A stretch of 64,000 nt of DNA, from positions 878,027 to 942,026 of the forward strand of contig NMRA01000056.1 in assembly GCA_002633005.1 (NCBI GenBank), in the 5' to 3' direction. The notes under the pieces are model-generated. The model did not search any database, was not told where the DNA came from, and saw only the letters and a program-made list of their open reading frames with translations. Positions 1 through 12,700 of this stretch are shown one piece after another; position 1 is the first letter of the stretch, and every line of letters starts with the position of its first letter. The DNA comes from Phoronis australis (Eukaryota; Phoronida; Phoronidae). The position numbers were made by a program, and so were the translations under genes.

Positions 1-3000
1 CCCAATATTTTTTGCCTTCCTACGGGCCTGGATTTTAATAATAATGAATTCTATATTAACCGCGAAGTTAAGGGCTCCCGCGTTCTTCGAAGTTATTCAG
101 ATATCTAATTCAGCGGAGTTATCACGAAGTGTGTGATTATGTATGATCTGACAGAGAACTAAGATGGGAACTTCTTTTGCGTACTTTCTGTATTTTTGGT
201 AAATTAAAGAATCCAGCAAGTACATCGATGATTTAAGACGGAATGTTTGTACTTCCAAAAAATAAATATTAGAACTAAATATTAACAAATATTAAGCTAT
301 CACAGCCCGCTGCTGGCAAATGCAATGACCCTACCCATAACTTCAGTGGCATTGGAAGTAAATGTTCCCGTTCATGACGGCGACATCCCGTTGCTCCCAA
401 CTTGTTCGATTCTATAGCCCAACAACAAGTTGGAAAGTTTAACCCCGTAGCCAATATCTTACACGAGTGACTAACTCCATTCTGGCATTTATTGTTGGAA
501 GGCCTGAGCTCTTTTGTTCCATAATTGCTCTAATCTCCGATCACATCGTATCTAGCCTGACTGGGCTAGGCTGATAAAGATGAATGTTAAGTTATAACAT
601 ATTTGATCTTGAACCAATAGCATTTCTGAATTTCTCGTCAAATGCTGATCATGTTCCGTTTTTGAATCACCAAAATCACCCAACTACAACAGAAGTTAAA
701 ACAATCTATTCTGTCCAAACGGATTACCAACGCACTGGGTTTGACTGTGTTCATACGCGTTCGGTAATAGCGTGCAACCACCATGCGTTTCCTTTGAAGA
801 GCCTGGGATATAATTGGCCTGCTAGTTATCGTACGGTACAAAAGACTGAGCTGGGCAGTAACACAAGAGCCAGATGTTATCGCACGTTCAGCATTCCTCA
901 CGTCTGGAAAAGTTACTGAACGACAGAACGCTGTAATGTGTTGCGAAGTGTTGACGCTTTGCTGTTAATTCCAACTCTTAACTCCGGAGTAAACTCCTAG
1001 TGTTAACTTCAATCCAAAAGTGACGTTAAGTGTTCACATTGACTGAAACTTTGCTAACACTGAAGTTTCGGAGCCAGTCGGAAAGTCCTCAAATCGAATG
1101 GACCAATTGCTTCCAGAACAAATCCAGACATTGACACAAGATTATTTTGTTTACATTCACTGATGTGTAGCCATGTATCTTATCACCATCATTCAAATGT
1201 TGACGTCCAAAAGGTTTGCCGATTCTTGTCTCAAATTCTCCTGCAGAACCAAATTTTCAAAATTCCTCATTTTTTAAGTTGACATTTAAAAATTTCTGTG
1301 TATTATTGTGATTGGTCACCACAAAACGATTATCAATCACCCCATTGCCTCGAATAACTTATGCCGTATCGCTCACGATTAAATAATAAGCGCGTGAATT
1401 GCCAGAGATGCAAACCATGGGGCATGGCTACTGGGCAAGGCATAAGTTGCGACAATACTGAACAGCCGGTCTTGTTAGCAGGTGTCCAGTGACTGAGAGC
1501 GATAAAATTTACGAGAAATAATCGACCTATAGAGAAATGTTAAATATTTGAAATAAATCAAAAATAGTGTTGGTCAATTGGTCCTTGTACTAAAAATCTC
1601 AAGTTTTTGCTTAAGTTTGGGTGGCCGTTCACTTACACTGACTATAGCTATATTTTCATTGCCACCCATTGGCAATTCTGAAAACGCTTTTATGCGCCAA
1701 AGATACAAGTTATGCGAAACGACTTCTCTTACGCGGCAAATTTTTATCATCCATTTCATGCATTTGGATTTTCGATGCTTTTGGCAATTTAATTTTTTTC
1801 TTTAGCGCTTGGGTACGAGACGTGCAAAAATGCATTTATTTCCACAGTCTATGGAACGTATCTTTGCTTTTTATTAAACACCACTGGCGGCTGAAGCTGT
1901 CGTTGCATATTGTTTTCGTTTTGTTCTCTTCGATTCGATATGCACAGTACTTTTGTATACAACCTACGGGTATATGTAGGCAGGGTGTTCAGTCTACTCG
2001 TGGTTTTAAAATAGGAGCTATATTCAGTATAGAAAATGTTGTCTGTAGTTTGGCCAGAGCTAAAATATTGTGTATGTGTGTCCATACTGAACCGACACGG
2101 AACGTGCGCCTCTCGCAAACAACAACTGTGTGGTGGTCCAACAAGACAGGATTGGAAACGCCGGTGGGAACTGTAGCAGTCATGCATACGGTGGTGAAAG
2201 CAAAGTGTAACCATGGAGCGCATGTTAAGTAACGGCGCTGTGGAGATAGCTCGGATTTCTCAGAGAATTGTGTGGACAATTATATTTATTAAACTTCAGT
2301 CAAGTTCAGTGTGACACTGATTGAATCCAAATACATGTTTCTATTAGATATTGGTACTTTTTAACAAATTAGATAAATATATACACTTATTAGACGAACC
2401 TGACTATCACAGTGTTATCAACTATCGGAAAATTCTTGGGAATTGTTCTAAAAAGAGATTCTTATTGCTGGCATTTCCGTTGTTTAGGGTACATCGAACT
2501 TTTTTACACATCATTGACGTAACATTGACTGAGAGAGTTCCAGCTGTTTTGTCCGATCAACGCGATTGCATTTTTCAACACTGACGAGGTTGTCATCCAT
2601 GAAAGTTGGGCACTTTAAAACTTTACAGTTGCCGCTCACTACATCTAAGTACAAGTGTTTTGACTTCACATCATGTAATTTGAACGTTTGATGTTATTAA
2701 ATTAAATTAAAGTTATATTGAAACGTGATCGTAAACACCTGCTCGACTTATACTTATTTACAGACGGGTTACGTGTCTAGCTTATACCAAAGCGGATACA
2801 GAATACTGTGCAGGCAAAAATATTTGTTCTGGAGGTATAAATTAAAAAAAAACAAAAACAAAAACAATTAACGGTCCCTTTTTGATAGTTCGTCAACCAT
2901 GAAGATCAAATCAATTGGTCGCCAGTAGTTCTATCTCACGCTGACTGTAAGTAGGATTTTTATCTTTGATGTAAGAAGCGTGATAATATTGTAAGGAAGG

Positions 3001-3339
3001 TGGAGACGTGGGATTGTAGTGAACGTGAATGTAGAGCGTCCTCGTTTGCTTCGTTTGTTCAAGCCATGATGAAAGTTGAGACTTGGATACGCGGAATAGC
3101 AAGCGTTAAAAAGGCATGTCTTTTATCTTTTGCCGCATTCAATGCATGAAAATTATTTATATTTATTTTGCTTTGGAGAGAGTTATTTTAGAAAGTTTGC
3201 GACCAGAAAGCGAATAATGTTTGTACTGAAGTTTTTGGCACCTTTGGGAAATTTCTTAAAATTACTCAGATGGACAGTAATTCAGTGATAGGAGCATGTC
3301 CAAATTTGACTAATTTCGGAACATCGTGTCCCAGAAATG

Positions 3340-3503
3340 GCTGATAAGCTTCACGTGAAACATTATAATAACATTATAATGCACTTTATGCAGTGCTGAT
3401 AAGCTTCACGTGAAACATTATAATTATAACATTATAATACACTTTATGCACTGCTGATAAACTTCACGTGAAACATAATAACATTATAATACACTTTATG
3501 TAC
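3340..3503. repeat. Minisatellite, about 3 units of 51-58 bp
   Basis: Three successive units begin with GCTGATAARCTTCACGTGAAA-type sequence at about 3340, 3395 and 3453, each followed by an ACATTATAAT core and CACTTTATG. The surrounding 3295-3600 sequence has a single diverged relative at about 55665-55830, so the array seems to be a local expansion inside a dispersed repeat. Confidence 0.75.
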
Positions 3504-4313
3504 TGTTCTCCAAAATGCTGTCAAGAATTGGTTTTGAACTGCTCCAATTTTGCATCAGAGGCTATCGAAAATAGGACTTTTATGATTTTCGTGGACAAAT
3601 TTAAAAGTTGTACTAAACCAAATCGAAATGATTTAGGGAACAGTAACAGGGTTTTTGAGATTTCATGAACATTTATATCAAACTTAAGTTGGTCATGTTA
3701 CCGTTGTTTTGCTATTAATGTACGTTTATTTTTGGCTAAATTTTACTAAAGGCATGGTCACGCGATCCAATAAATGGCAACGAAAAAGTCAGTGTTTCTA
3801 CCTCCTGAAAGTATATGCTCTTACTGAGTGTAACTCTCCAGACTCGTAGCTATTTGACTAAATACAGCCTAATGGAGGATAAGGTCCTTCACAATCTTAA
3901 TTAAAGTAATAAAAACGATGTTCCTTGATACACGACACGACAGAGGTTTTAATTTGTTTTATTACGAACGAAAATGCATTATGTCGTCTTCCTTGTCCGT
4001 CTGTCCGGCGGCTGTGGTTCCTAATGGCAGTTTGTTTTTTTTTTTACGTGTGCCGTTGAATCTTAGTAGTTCTTTGACGGATCTTCATAGAATTCGGCAA
4101 ATAATTTTGAGTGACAATGATAATTTCCCATTTTTGGTGGGTTCAGTTCTGAGCCATCGATCGCCATTTTTGTGATACAAACAAACACCCCTAGAAGTAC
4201 TCCGTTTGCGGTTGCAACGTGGGCTAATTTCAACGCTCCCGAAGCGCTGCCCTTGTTTTAGATTATGTTGTCTTTTATGGAAGATTTTCTTTTTGTCACA
4301 TTGGGTTGTAACG

Positions 4314-4500
4314 GGCAAGGTGAGTGTCGATCGATTCCCAGATTCTACATGCACCCCAGTCGGCCGTTAGATCTGCACGTTGATATAAGTTTCACGAAGA
4401 GGTGACGAGCTGGGGTTGTGTGAAATTTAATTTCGGTGTCTAATGGAGCTCAACACACAGCTACCTAGCTGCAAGTTGACGACAGTCTTCATACATTTAG
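4314..4500 (+). repeat. Dispersed repeat, second copy at 44671-44873
   Basis: Starts with ACGGGCAAGGTGA and runs through GATTCCCAGATT and GAGCTSAACACACAG blocks to a TTCATACA end. The same order of blocks in the same orientation is present at 44671-44873. The two copies are not at equivalent positions of the duplicated transporter loci, so this is a dispersed repeat rather than part of the tandem duplication. Confidence 0.6.
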
Positions 4501-4997
4501 CTGACTTACTACCTTAGTATGTACATATGTGATGTGACTTTTGTGTGTTATGTACATTTATGATGTGACTTTTGTGTGTTATGTACTTTGTGTACAAAAC
4601 AGTGTTTTTAAAAAGCTTCCTTAGTTGAGAAGAGCTCAGTTATTACGTTACGGCAGGGTCAAATGTTCTGGAAAGAAAAATACCTGTACTGCCTGGAAAT
4701 GAATTCCGCAGCCGCCTACCCTGCCTACATCTGACAGCAATTCTGCTTGAAGCTTTAAAGTAAAACAGTATCTCTTGCGATAAACACTAATGTTCACTCG
4801 AAGGCGTTGGTGTATCCCTCGTCATTTCCGATATACTACTTTAAGCACGGGTTACGGCTAGTTCTATTATAAACCGAAAGGCAACAGTAGAAAAGACTCT
4901 GAGTAACTTACAGTCCAAATTTCTCAACTTCCAACATGGCAATCGGTATGTCCCAACACTACTTTTCATGACTTCCAATCAGTCGAAGTGTTTGAAT

Positions 4998-5003
4998 TTT
5001 ATT
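4998..5003 (-). promoter_or_regulatory. Candidate polyadenylation signal of gene A
   Basis: TTTATT on the plus strand reads AATAAA on the gene strand. It lies 1.6 kb downstream of the gene A stop, inside a block shared with the gene B 3' flank, where the same hexamer is kept at 37228-37233. Conservation between the paralogs is the main support. The 3' UTR end itself is inferred. Confidence 0.45.
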
Positions 5004-5469
5004 TCGTTCTGTGAATCAACCGTTAAAGCCACAGTCTTTATTCTTTGACAGTGTGTAATTCTCCTCAAGAAAAGTACACACAACATCTCTTGAAGAGACC
5101 ATGGCAAAAGAATCAATTAAACCTTATTTTCAGTTGTGTTCTCATTGACTTATCTTGTCGACGTTGACGTTTGCATAACAATCACGGCACATACTCCAGT
5201 AAAATATGTTTTAGTTACAGGTACGGCTAAAGGTCGTCACCCAGATAGCAACTTTGACGACCAGGGATCTTAGGCCCGTTCCAAGAAATTGATTTGAGTT
5301 CATTTTTGACTCAACTCTAAGATTTGTCTCAACTTTCAAACTTCCACAACCGGTAAGTTAGCGAAAATTAAGTCAAAATTTGACTCAAACTTACGAACTC
5401 TTTCTTGAAAGAGACTTGAGACTAATTTAGTTTTATCTTAAAATTGACTGGAATTTAAAATTTGTCTTA

Positions 5470-6112
5470 TAGTGTTTTACCACTAGAGGCAAAACTTTGC
5501 TTTTAGCGAAGTTTCGGTAGTTAATATACAAGCCAAACTTCGTTGAAAATAGTAGGATTTAAAAGCGAAGCTTCGGTGCTCACCGAAACTGCGCTTTAGT
5601 GGGAAAGGTCAGAGCGAAACTTCGGCGAAGTTATCGGTAGACACCGCGGAAACGATATAGAATTACGCGAAACTCCATGTTAAACGTGTTATTTTGAGTC
5701 AGTTTACGTTGGTACATTTCAATTCGTAAATAAATAAAGGAATAAACATCTGATGAAGAATAACATTGAGCTCGAACCCACCACTCAATATTCGTTTGAG
5801 AATTGGAATGGACTGCGCGGTCTGGGTAGAGCTCAGTAAGGCTAGGACCTACGCTAGGACCTCGCTGAAATCTACCCAAAATCACCTGTTCTCATTTAAA
5901 ATACACGACAATATCTCATCTAATCTCGCAAATTGTTGCTTTTCAGCGAGATCCTAGCGTCATTGAACTCTACCCTGGTGTTTTCTCTGCGTAACTTCGA
6001 TATCGCTGTCTAGTGGGAAAGGCAAACGAAGTTTTGGCAAAGCTTCCGTAAACCGAAGTTCCCCTAATGGGAAAGCACCTTTACCTAATTCCCCTAATGG
6101 GAAAACACCTTT
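5470..6112. mobile_element. TIR element inserted in the 3' flank of gene A
   Basis: About 640 bp interrupt an otherwise collinear 3' flank. The gene B locus reads straight across this point near 37680. The left end is GTGTTTTACCACTAGAGG and the right end is the imperfect reverse complement (GTGTTTTCCCATTAGGGG), so it has terminal inverted repeats. A TA or TTA target duplication is possible. The interior is full of CGAAGTTTCGG-like short palindromes and YTARTGGGAAAG motifs, and it hosts a smaller nested MITE at 5832-5968. No transposase is encoded, so it would be non-autonomous. Confidence 0.6.
5832..5968 (+). mobile_element. MITE with GCTAGGACCT ends (copy 1)
   Basis: A roughly 137-bp element has inverted ends rich in CGCTAGGACCT. 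The left end carries the motif twice (GCTAGGACCTACGCTAGGACCT) and the right end reads GAGATCCTAGCGT. The inner part AATATCTC...AATCTCGC matches a second copy at 56098-56235 in reverse orientation, which shows it is a family. It has no coding capacity. Confidence 0.65.
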
Positions 6113-6609
6113 AGCTACGTGATTTGTCTTGGAACGGGCCTCTGATTCATAACTTGGTATTACGCTCCCACTTAACACTTGTTGAATAAATGTTTAGCCA
6201 AGTCATAAGCGCATCACTGTCTAGAAATAAATTTTAGAACTTAGCTCACTAACTTACAGTTATGTCAGAAACTGTACTTTTGCTCAAGGGAGATTTAATT
6301 GTTTTTCAAAAATTGTTGTTTGGAGCGTGAGACCGAATTTCTGACCTAAGTCTTAAGTCACTTCTGTGCAGCTTGAGTCAAGTAGGAGACTTTTCATATC
6401 GGCGCTCTCTAGAGTAATGAGAGCAGGAAAGTGACTTCCGACTGATCCCGACTCAGATTTTGGGGACAGAACTTCAATTACTATATATTGGTTCATAAAT
6501 ATAAAAGCAGGCAAATTAATTCCACTGCAAGCCCCGCCCATAGTCCCAACGTAGTCTGCACATCTTTACCACAGTGTCCTTACATATGGGTTCTAACACC
6601 ACTTCTGAG

Positions 6610-6767
6610 TTAGTGACGATTATTCATAATTTCTTGGGCTGTTATCACTCCAAAAAGTACAACCCCGGAAGTGACGTACAGTACACCTACACCAATGAGA
6701 ACAGATTCTGCCGCTTTACGTAAGTTAACGTTTGTTTTGTCGATGACTGACTTGATGAGACACAAAC
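6610..6767 (-). CDS. Gene A exon 8 (TM11 and stop)
   Basis: Residues 398-449. Acceptor ttgcag. It encodes the basic linker KSVIDKTNVNLRK, then TM11, and a short tail ending QEIMNNRH and TAA at 6610-6612. Gene B ends QEIMNTRH with TGA. Confidence 0.92.
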
Positions 6768-9700
6768 CTGCAAAAAATAACGTGAAAGATATTTTAAGTA
6801 AATGATATGAGGATGTGAGTAACAGTTTTAGTCTAATTATCGTCCTTCGCTCTAAACTGCAGTTGCTTCTGTATCGTATGTTCTCGAGTATAAGCCTATC
6901 AGTGCCACCCCGGGTTGTAAGACCACCTCGTACTTATGGGTAATTCTTGCGTAAAAGCCCGTCTACCCGCCTACATTTAGCTGATGGGTTAAAAACCGCC
7001 TCCTGCTGACCTCTCACTTGACGTCAAAGCACAATTCTCTATTCTCTCCTTTGTGTAGTGGGGGAATAGCGCGTTGTTGTCCAGAAAAATAGATTCCGAC
7101 AACGCAACTTGCGTTCATCAGAAGTCTGATAAGGCCTACGAGCCCATGGGCTTATGTGCGATACAAGCTGGTTCCTTGTTTTTGCAGTTCCTCAATAACA
7201 CTAATACCATAGGCCTACACCCGAGCTCATGCGATAAGCATAGCAAAGACGTAAGGTTGCTAAAACATACCATGAAAAGTACGTTGACTCCCTAACCGAT
7301 CGAGATTGGGCAACTCAACCGGTTCGCGAAGAACAGATCAAAGACACCATGCTGTTGGGGATAATTATATCGCGCCGGCCACTGATGTCATCGTTCTCTA
7401 GATAATGATACCATCATAGTGTTTTTAAATTTTCGTTTTGAAATTTTGTAAGTAGCAGATTTGAATAGGTCGAGTAAAGCACACGTGATTAGGTTTTTGA
7501 ATTTTGAAAATTGGACACGAAATGTGACTTTTACAACCTAAAACGTTTGTTTAATGTTGCAGTCAATACTTTTTCTCATTATTCTGCTGGGTATGCAGCA
7601 TAATTGGGCAAATTACGGAACCACCAGGCAGCAGTTGGATTTTGAGGTAAACCACGTGTCACCGGACAATTTTTGGTATGCTGAACCGAACGCCCGTGGC
7701 TCAGATAGGGTAGTCATACCTAGTCCAAGTTTCTTGCAAGAAAAGCAAGACAGCGCATGACTTTGCTAACTGATGCGATCGAGTGAAAATCTAATGTTTG
7801 CCAATTAGTAACATGGTACAAAAAGGACCCCTTAAGCACCATTTGATGTCCCACCACCACCATATTAAATACGTCTTTTTGAATAAATTACTAACTTACC
7901 TGGGAAAATACAAGAAAAGAAGAATGCAATTCCTCCGACGTATGCCACTGCAGTCACTATATCTGTTATGGCTATGTAAATACCCAAAATCGATAGGAAA
8001 CCTATCACTCCCATTGTAATGAGATGCTTCCGCTCACTACGTGCCCCCTCGTCAGGGGTCATGCTCCAGACGTCTAACCATAAATCCCGAACTGCATTTC
8101 TGTAAGTTATAATAATTTTATTTAAGAACAACGCTGAAGGTTAACTGGATTTGTCATCTAAAAGCTCAAAAATAAATCCAATGCAGCAGTGCGGGAGGCG
8201 TAACAATCGCAGCGCCCTCTGTGTGACCAAGAGACTAAACAAAACACGTGACATATTTAATCTTTTTACCACATGTAGGAGGATTTGCTTCTCCATGAGG
8301 GAAGCATTGCTCCCACAGTAATTTCCGACCAATGAAAGAAATGATTGTTCTTTACTGCGGGATAGCGGACTCATGGTAGGCTTCGCATTGCCTAGATGTT
8401 TCAGTTTTTTTATTACATAATGTACGCTGCTTTACTAAGTAAGTCAGCTTGATTCTTAATTTATACGAATCGTCTGGATGGAACCACACTTTCTTGCTTC
8501 AGTGTGCTCGTCCTTTTTCGGCCAACAAAGGTTAACTATACAGTTTGTGACGTAAATTCGGTTCTTACAATTTCCTACCTGATGCAGAAGAACATAATTG
8601 GAAACGCTGTTAAAAACTTTAGTGCCAAGACAAAGTAAGAGACGTAAATATCCGCCGTGGGTAAGTATGACAGAATTATTTCCTTGCTGACTTTGTCTCC
8701 GAATGAAAGGTAGCCGAAGACGGGGACGAGTGTGTTGAACACGGCGCAGATGAGTATTGTGGCAGCAGTGGTCTTTGCGAAGCCCATTGTATTTCTTTCA
8801 CTCATTGCAGCAAAAATAGTCGTGATTTCAAGGTGACACTAGAAAGAAAATACAAAGATCCCAAAGTGCGACTCTATATACACCAGGTGGTACCGAAAAA
8901 AGGTACGGGAGCATGAAGCATGCAGCGACACGTTCCGTAATGTAAGACACTCGCAAGATACTTGAGGCTAGGAATATTGGCTAAAGCTTATGGAACGGAA
9001 CATTTCAGCTTCACAGACCAATTGACACCTTTCTTGTCTAAGCTACATGGGCGCCGCACCATCGGGGGCTGGGGCTATAGGCCTCACTTATTTCAGTGCT
9101 GCGCCGTCCATGAGCTGGTGAGGTTGCGAACTTACTCGCGAAACACCATACTTTCAGTCCTGTGATTTTGCGTAATGTCGCAGCCAAGCTTTGCAATAAA
9201 CTCATTTCAGAGCGCATTCCTGTTCATTAGCACGGCGACTCCGAGGGGTATAAGGATTCATCGTGTCTGGCTGGATGTATACACATCTGTGCCTGGTGTA
9301 GTGACGTGCCAGTGTTTTATGTACATGCAGCGGTGACGGTCAGCGACCCTGACCCTTTTGAGCTAAATTTCTGTATCTGCCCCTGACCAGTGTAACAGAA
9401 ATGAGTTTTGAGTACCTGTTTACTACGTTTGAGATGTCATGTGATTCAGATGGCTTCATTTTTAGAGAGTAGAAAATCACCAATTTGTTATGAAAAATAT
9501 CAAACGATCAGTTGTCAAATTAAAACACCCCCAAACACCATCTGACGATATACGTTAACTAGCTGACCTCGTGTTAAGAACATTTATTGGTCGATACATA
9601 CTACGTAGTATCGGAACAACCAATCACAGCATTAGTCACCCATCATGATGTTTAGTGTGAAAAGTCGTCAGATATTATTGCTCGTTTTCCCCTGGTTCAT

Positions 9701-12700
9701 GGTATAATAAAGAAGGACGAGACACTGCGGTAAGAATTCCCGGTACTTTCGGAGTTGGAGGCAATCCAATTAGAAAGTGAAATCAATATTGATGAATTAT
9801 TTGAGGTTTTAAAAAATACAAAAAACGAGAAAAGTCCAGGCTCTGATAGCTTTACGATGGAATTTTTGACGTTCTTTTGGGAAGACATAAAATTTTTGTA
9901 TTGCGGCATATTAAATGTAGTTTTGAAATGGGACAAATGTCTACAACTCAACGGATTGAGATTATTACATGTATTCCAAAACCAGACAAACCGAAACAGT
10001 ATCTGAAAAACTGGCGACCAATAACTTTACTTAATAGTGTATACAAACTGGCTTCGGGAAGCGTTGCAAACAGATTTTAAAAAGTTCTAGACAAACTGAT
10101 TGCAAATACCCAAACTGGATTTATTAAAGGAAGATTTATGGCTGAGAACACAAGACTAATTTATGATATTATGAGTTATACAGACAAACACAACATTCCA
10201 GGACTACTTGTGTTGATAGATTTTGAAAAGGCTTTTGACAGTGTTTCCTGGGACTTTATATTCAAAGTCCTGGATAATTTCAATTTCAAAGCCAATATTA
10301 TTCGATATACAAAAACATTTTATAATAAACCAATTGCCCGTGTCATACAAAATGGATTTCTGTCGTACAACTTCATACTGGAACGCGTATGTCGACAAGG
10401 TGATCCTCTCTCCCCTTATATTTTTATACTGTGTGCTGAAATTTTGTCCATATTGATTAAACATGATCCTGAAGTGAAAGGTATTAAAATCGACAACGAA
10501 GACTACGTTATAACACAATACGCAGATGACACAACTTTCACATTAGACGGAACTCCAAGATTCTTGGCAGCACTTAGGAACAACCTAGAGTTCTGTACAG
10601 GGATGTCGGGGCTAAAGATAAACTATTCTAAGCCAAAAGTAGTGTGAATTGGAAGTAGAAATTTCTCTCAAGAAGTGTTTCACCGCACGCGTTGGAAACT
10701 AAAATGGGTGAAGGTTGATTTTAAGCCTCTGGGTATTAATTAACTTGGAAACTGTGTCCAAAGATAACTTTGATGCAAAAATAAGGGAAATTGTGAATCT
10801 GACTAATATATGGTCTCGTAGAAAGCTGATTATCTTTGGAAAGGTCACAGTATTAAAAACATTTGTGCTTCCAAAAATGATACATCTGCTAACGCTGCTC
10901 CCAAGTCCCAATGATACTACTTTTGGCGATATTGAAACTTTGTATTTTAAATTCATTTGGGACGGAAAACCTGATAAAATAAAAAGAGGTGTACTCATTA
11001 AATCCATAGAAGAGGGTGGATTGAAGATGATTGATGTCAGAAAATTTAATATGTCTTTAAAATTTCATGAATTAGACGATTCTTTTTAACAACATCTCCA
11101 TGGACGTATTTGTTGCAAAATGACATCGGGCTTACTAGAGATGGAATGCTGAGCTATGGAGACTATAGGTTAACTAGATCGGATAACTGTAACTCTTTTT
11201 AGAAAGAATACTTCCAGCATTGGAGCCTTTTAGTTCAATATTTCAGGTCACGAAGATGCGGTGTCAATTAATGTGTGGGCCAACAGTAATATTACGGTGG
11301 AACACAGCCCTAGTATTTATGAGTCATTCGTTGAAAAAGGTATAATATTTATGAATGATTTTTTAGACTGAAATGATAACTTCTACATCTTTGAAAGTTT
11401 CCTGACGATTCATCAGATTAATGTCAGCTTTCTCGAATATTATTCAGTTGCTAGTGCAATAAAAAATATTTGAATACGTTTTCCAAAAACTTAATTCTAA
11501 AAAGGTATATGGACCACTTGTACCTTTTTCTCTAAAAAATATTATTTTGACGAAAAAGGGAGGTCGGGATTCTTACCATATTCTGTGCAAAAATGACATA
11601 ATACCATCGGCACAAAAGAAATTCGAAGTATTGGGATTTTCGCTATCAGAGAAGATGTGGAATTTCTGTTACAAACTTCCACATGAATGTACGAATGATA
11701 CAAGCTTACTTTTCTTTCAGTTCCGCTTACTGCATAGAATTCTACGTACTAATTATTTTTCAAATAAGATTGGATATGTGGACTCAAATGCTTGTACTTT
11801 TTGTAAATACTTTCCCGAAACTCTAGAACATTTATTCTTTGAATGTGAATATGTTAATTCTTTCTGACATAGGGTACGTCTCTGGTTAATGACTGCAATG
11901 CAAGTAAATTTTGAAACATACAAAACCACCATTATATTTGGTCTTCAAAATGAACATAACAGAATTTTGAATTGCTTCCTTTTACAAACTAAAATTTTCA
12001 TTTTTAAAATGAAATTTGATAGCGTCAAACCTAATTTAAGATGTCTTAAAAATTTTGAGGGTCTGTTTTAATGTAGAAGTTAGTGCTTCGTTAAACACAC
12101 GGAAATTTAATAATACAAGCAAATGGGAAGATTGGAAATGTGTTTTTGAAAAATGAAGCGAGCCAGAGAGTTGACCAGATGCCAGAAAAGAAATTTACAT
12201 AGCACTTTCTAACTTGGAAGTAACAATGAAATGCTTGTTCGTTTTTTTGCACAGTTCTGTACGTTGTTGTGTGTTGTATTGTGCTGTGTATATTTGTACA
12301 TGTACCTGTTTTTTGTAATAAATGTATTAAATGTTAAAAAAAAGAATTCAGTATTTGGGCACGCTGCGACGCATTTCGCTTTCCGGATATCGGGAACGAG
12401 TTTGTACAACAAACGGACCTGTTGATGGACATGACACACTTAATGGCGCTGAATAGGTTCATACGTCACGCTCATGTCCGTGTAGCTGACGATTTTCAAT
12501 TAAATAGTTTCCACCATGCATTTTCTCAGTTTTTGAGGTTACAGTTAGCTAATATGAAATGAATATCATAAAATCTAACTAAATAAGCTGTTATAACGCC
12601 AAATAGTCGCGAAGTTTTTAATTTTGAAAAAATAGTTGTTTCTTAGTTTGATCATTTGATAATCAATTGCAAAGGAGGAACACATCAGATCAGAAGACGA

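Larger units (their letters stand above)
1..4860. other. Left flank without a supported gene
   Basis: No convincing gene was found. Open frames such as 584-919 and 1669-2232 (plus) show no recognisable domain, no splice context and no paralogous counterpart, and they overlap open frames on the other strand. The stretch holds a three-unit tandem repeat near 3340-3503, a 32-bp direct duplication near 4527-4587, and a dispersed repeat at 4314-4500. Similarity to the gene B locus starts only near 4860. Confidence 0.5.

Noticed and set aside
584-919. 111-codon open frame
   Set aside because: No domain, no splice or promoter context, and an antisense frame of similar length in the same place.
1669-2232. 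187-codon open frame on the plus strand
   Set aside because: It is the longest uninterrupted frame outside the transposons, but it overlaps two open frames on the other strand, starts inside low-complexity-like sequence, has no recognisable domain and has no paralogous support.
7554-7760. Signal-peptide-like frame MLQSILFLIILLGMQ as a secreted protein exon
   Set aside because: It lies inside MITE R. The frame is broken by indels in the other copies, so it is not under coding constraint.
9755-11867. An active L1-like ORF2
   Set aside because: At least two frameshifts and several stops interrupt it, and the endonuclease part is missing.
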